Positions 6,370 to 7,330 of a DNA stretch of 7,330 bases are shown piece after piece. Under the pieces are notes generated by a model. That model worked only from the letters and a program-made list of their open reading frames with translations, was not told the origin of the DNA and ran no database searches. The DNA lies in contig CAMPBJ010000046.1 of the NCBI GenBank assembly GCA_946637575.1, positions 1-7,330 on the forward strand, given 5' to 3'. The DNA comes from an uncultured Clostridia bacterium (lineage in GTDB: Bacteria > Bacillota > Clostridia > Christensenellales > Borkfalkiaceae). A program made the position numbers and the translations under genes. Each line of letters opens with the position of its first letter. The first letter of the stretch is position 1.

Positions 6370-7330
6370 ATGAGTAAAAAGAAGAACGTTCAAAACTTAA
6401 ACGACGTTGAAAGATATTCCCCGCAAATCAGCGAGGGGCTGTCTTCCGCTATCGTCTTAAAACGTAAAGCCGAAGGCCTTATCAATAAAACGAAAAAAAG
6501 AACTACGAAGAGTTACTTGAATATAATAGCAAGTAATATCTTTACTTTCTTTAACTTGCTCGGCGCACTCGTTACGGCGGCGCTTATATTCGTTAACGCA
6601 CCGCTTTCTAACTTTGTCTTCGTAATCGTTTATATTTTTAACATGCTTATCGGTCTCGTGCAAGAGATCCGCGCAAAAATTTGCGTCGACAGGCTATCCC
6701 TTATCGCAAGAAAAAAAGTTAAGGTAGTGCGCAACGGCGTAACAACCGAAATCTCGCCGTCAGACCTCGTTGTCGACGATATCGCTATCTTCGGTATAGG
6801 TGCGCAGATCCCGACGGACAGCATTATTTTAGAGGGCGAAATAGAAGTAAACGAATCGCTTTTGACCGGCGAATCGGTTCACGTTAAAAAAACGGTGGGC
6901 GACGAGATTTTATCCGGCAGTTTTATCGTCGGCGGAACTTGCACCGTAAAAGTAAACAAAGTCGGTAAATTCAATTATATAAACACGCTGACCGAAAAGG
7001 CGAAAAAGTATAAAAAGCCGAAGTCCGAAATATTCGGTACTTTAAGCATTATCATCAAATCGATCGGTTTGATAATTATTCCGCTTGCTTTTATCCACGT
7101 ATTAAGGTCCACTACTCTTTTCGAGATCACGTCAAACGAGGCTATCGTTAAGACGTCGACGATCATTATCGGCATGATCCCATCGGGCATGTTCCTTTTA
7201 ACGAGTTTAGCCCTTGCGGTCGGAATAATCAAACTTGCAAAACAGAAAACTCTTATTCAAGACCTTTATTCCCTTGAAATGCTTGCGCGAGTCGATACAA
7301 TCTGTTTCGATAAGACCGGCACGCTTACTG
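6370..7330 (+). CDS. Cation-transporting P-type ATPase, CtpE-like, C-terminus beyond window
   Basis: Membrane pump that uses ATP through a phospho-aspartate intermediate to move a cation. The first 320 residues are present, ending just after the phosphorylation site. Visible in order: a short basic cytosolic N-terminus with GLSSAIVLKRKAEGLIN (23-39), a membrane hairpin (about 52-97), an actuator domain with LTGES (TGES at 166-169), a second membrane pair (about 238-290) with the helix-4 motif IPSGM (270-274), then DLYSLEMLARVDTICFDKTGT with D314 as the phosphorylated residue. The short N-terminus without metal-binding domain, the NIFTFFN entry to helix 1 and the PSG helix-4 motif resemble the CtpE branch, whose mycobacterial member is reported to transport calcium; the ion here is inferred. 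The start ATG follows the leuS stop by one base and has no good ribosome binding site, suggesting translational coupling. The nucleotide-binding domain and the last helices lie past 7330. Confidence 0.92.
   Translation, partial: MSKKKNVQNLNDVERYSPQISEGLSSAIVLKRKAEGLINKTKKRTTKSYLNIIASNIFTFFNLLGALVTAALIFVNAPLSNFVFVIVYIFNMLIGLVQEIRAKICVDRLSLIARKKVKVVRNGVTTEISPSDLVVDDIAIFGIGAQIPTDSIILEGEIEVNESLLTGESVHVKKTVGDEILSGSFIVGGTCTVKVNKVGKFNYINTLTEKAKKYKKPKSEIFGTLSIIIKSIGLIIIPLAFIHVLRSTTLFEITSNEAIVKTSTIIIGMIPSGMFLLTSLALAVGIIKLAKQKTLIQDLYSLEMLARVDTICFDKTGTLT

Noticed and set aside
1..7330. A new multi-gene system, mobile element, CRISPR array or RNA gene
   Set aside because: All long frames belong to known families. 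I found no transposase, integrase, array-like repeats, tRNA cloverleaf or rRNA segments by reading both strands.

Overview
This window looks like ordinary chromosome from a Gram-positive-type anaerobe, most likely an uncultivated member of the Clostridia. The basis is AGGAGG-type ribosome binding sites, near-consensus sigma-A promoters, the long eukaryote-like form of adenylosuccinate lyase, and a CtpE-like P-type ATPase of the kind common in Firmicutes. The coding DNA is of moderate GC and rich in CG dinucleotides, while the single large intergenic gap is strongly AT-rich. The lineage is inferred from protein style only; there is no rRNA or other marker here.

The window holds five protein genes in two divergent transcription units that share a 270-base promoter region (3672-3941). 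Leftward runs purB (adenylosuccinate lyase, 3671 to 2241), a sodium:solute symporter (2193 to 646) and a phenylacetate-CoA ligase-type adenylating enzyme (609 to beyond base 1, C-terminus missing). Gaps of 47 and 36 bases, with a Shine-Dalgarno sequence in each, fit one operon. Rightward runs leuS (leucyl-tRNA synthetase, 3942 to 6368), followed after one base by a cation-transporting P-type ATPase (6370 to beyond base 7330), cut just after its DKTGT phosphorylation motif.

The divergent region has two well-formed promoters: TTGACT-17-TATAAT for leuS and TTTACA-17-TATAAT with an extended -10 for purB. The leuS leader is only about 30 bases, too short for a T-box. The purB leader is about 100 bases and carries a bulged inverted repeat. 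A second, perfect hairpin directly abuts the ribosome binding site of the symporter gene. The longest possible starts of purB, the symporter and leuS are not the likely ones; in each case an internal ATG has the better-placed ribosome binding site, and the entries use it.

Functionally, purB (purine synthesis) and leuS (translation) are housekeeping genes. The symporter plus acyl/aryl-CoA ligase could form an uptake-and-activation pair for an aromatic or other organic acid, but this is inference. I see no mobile element, CRISPR array, RNA gene or clear terminator, and no convincing sign of a new multi-gene system. The points most worth checking are the purB-symporter-ligase grouping, the leuS-ATPase coupling, and the two leader hairpins.
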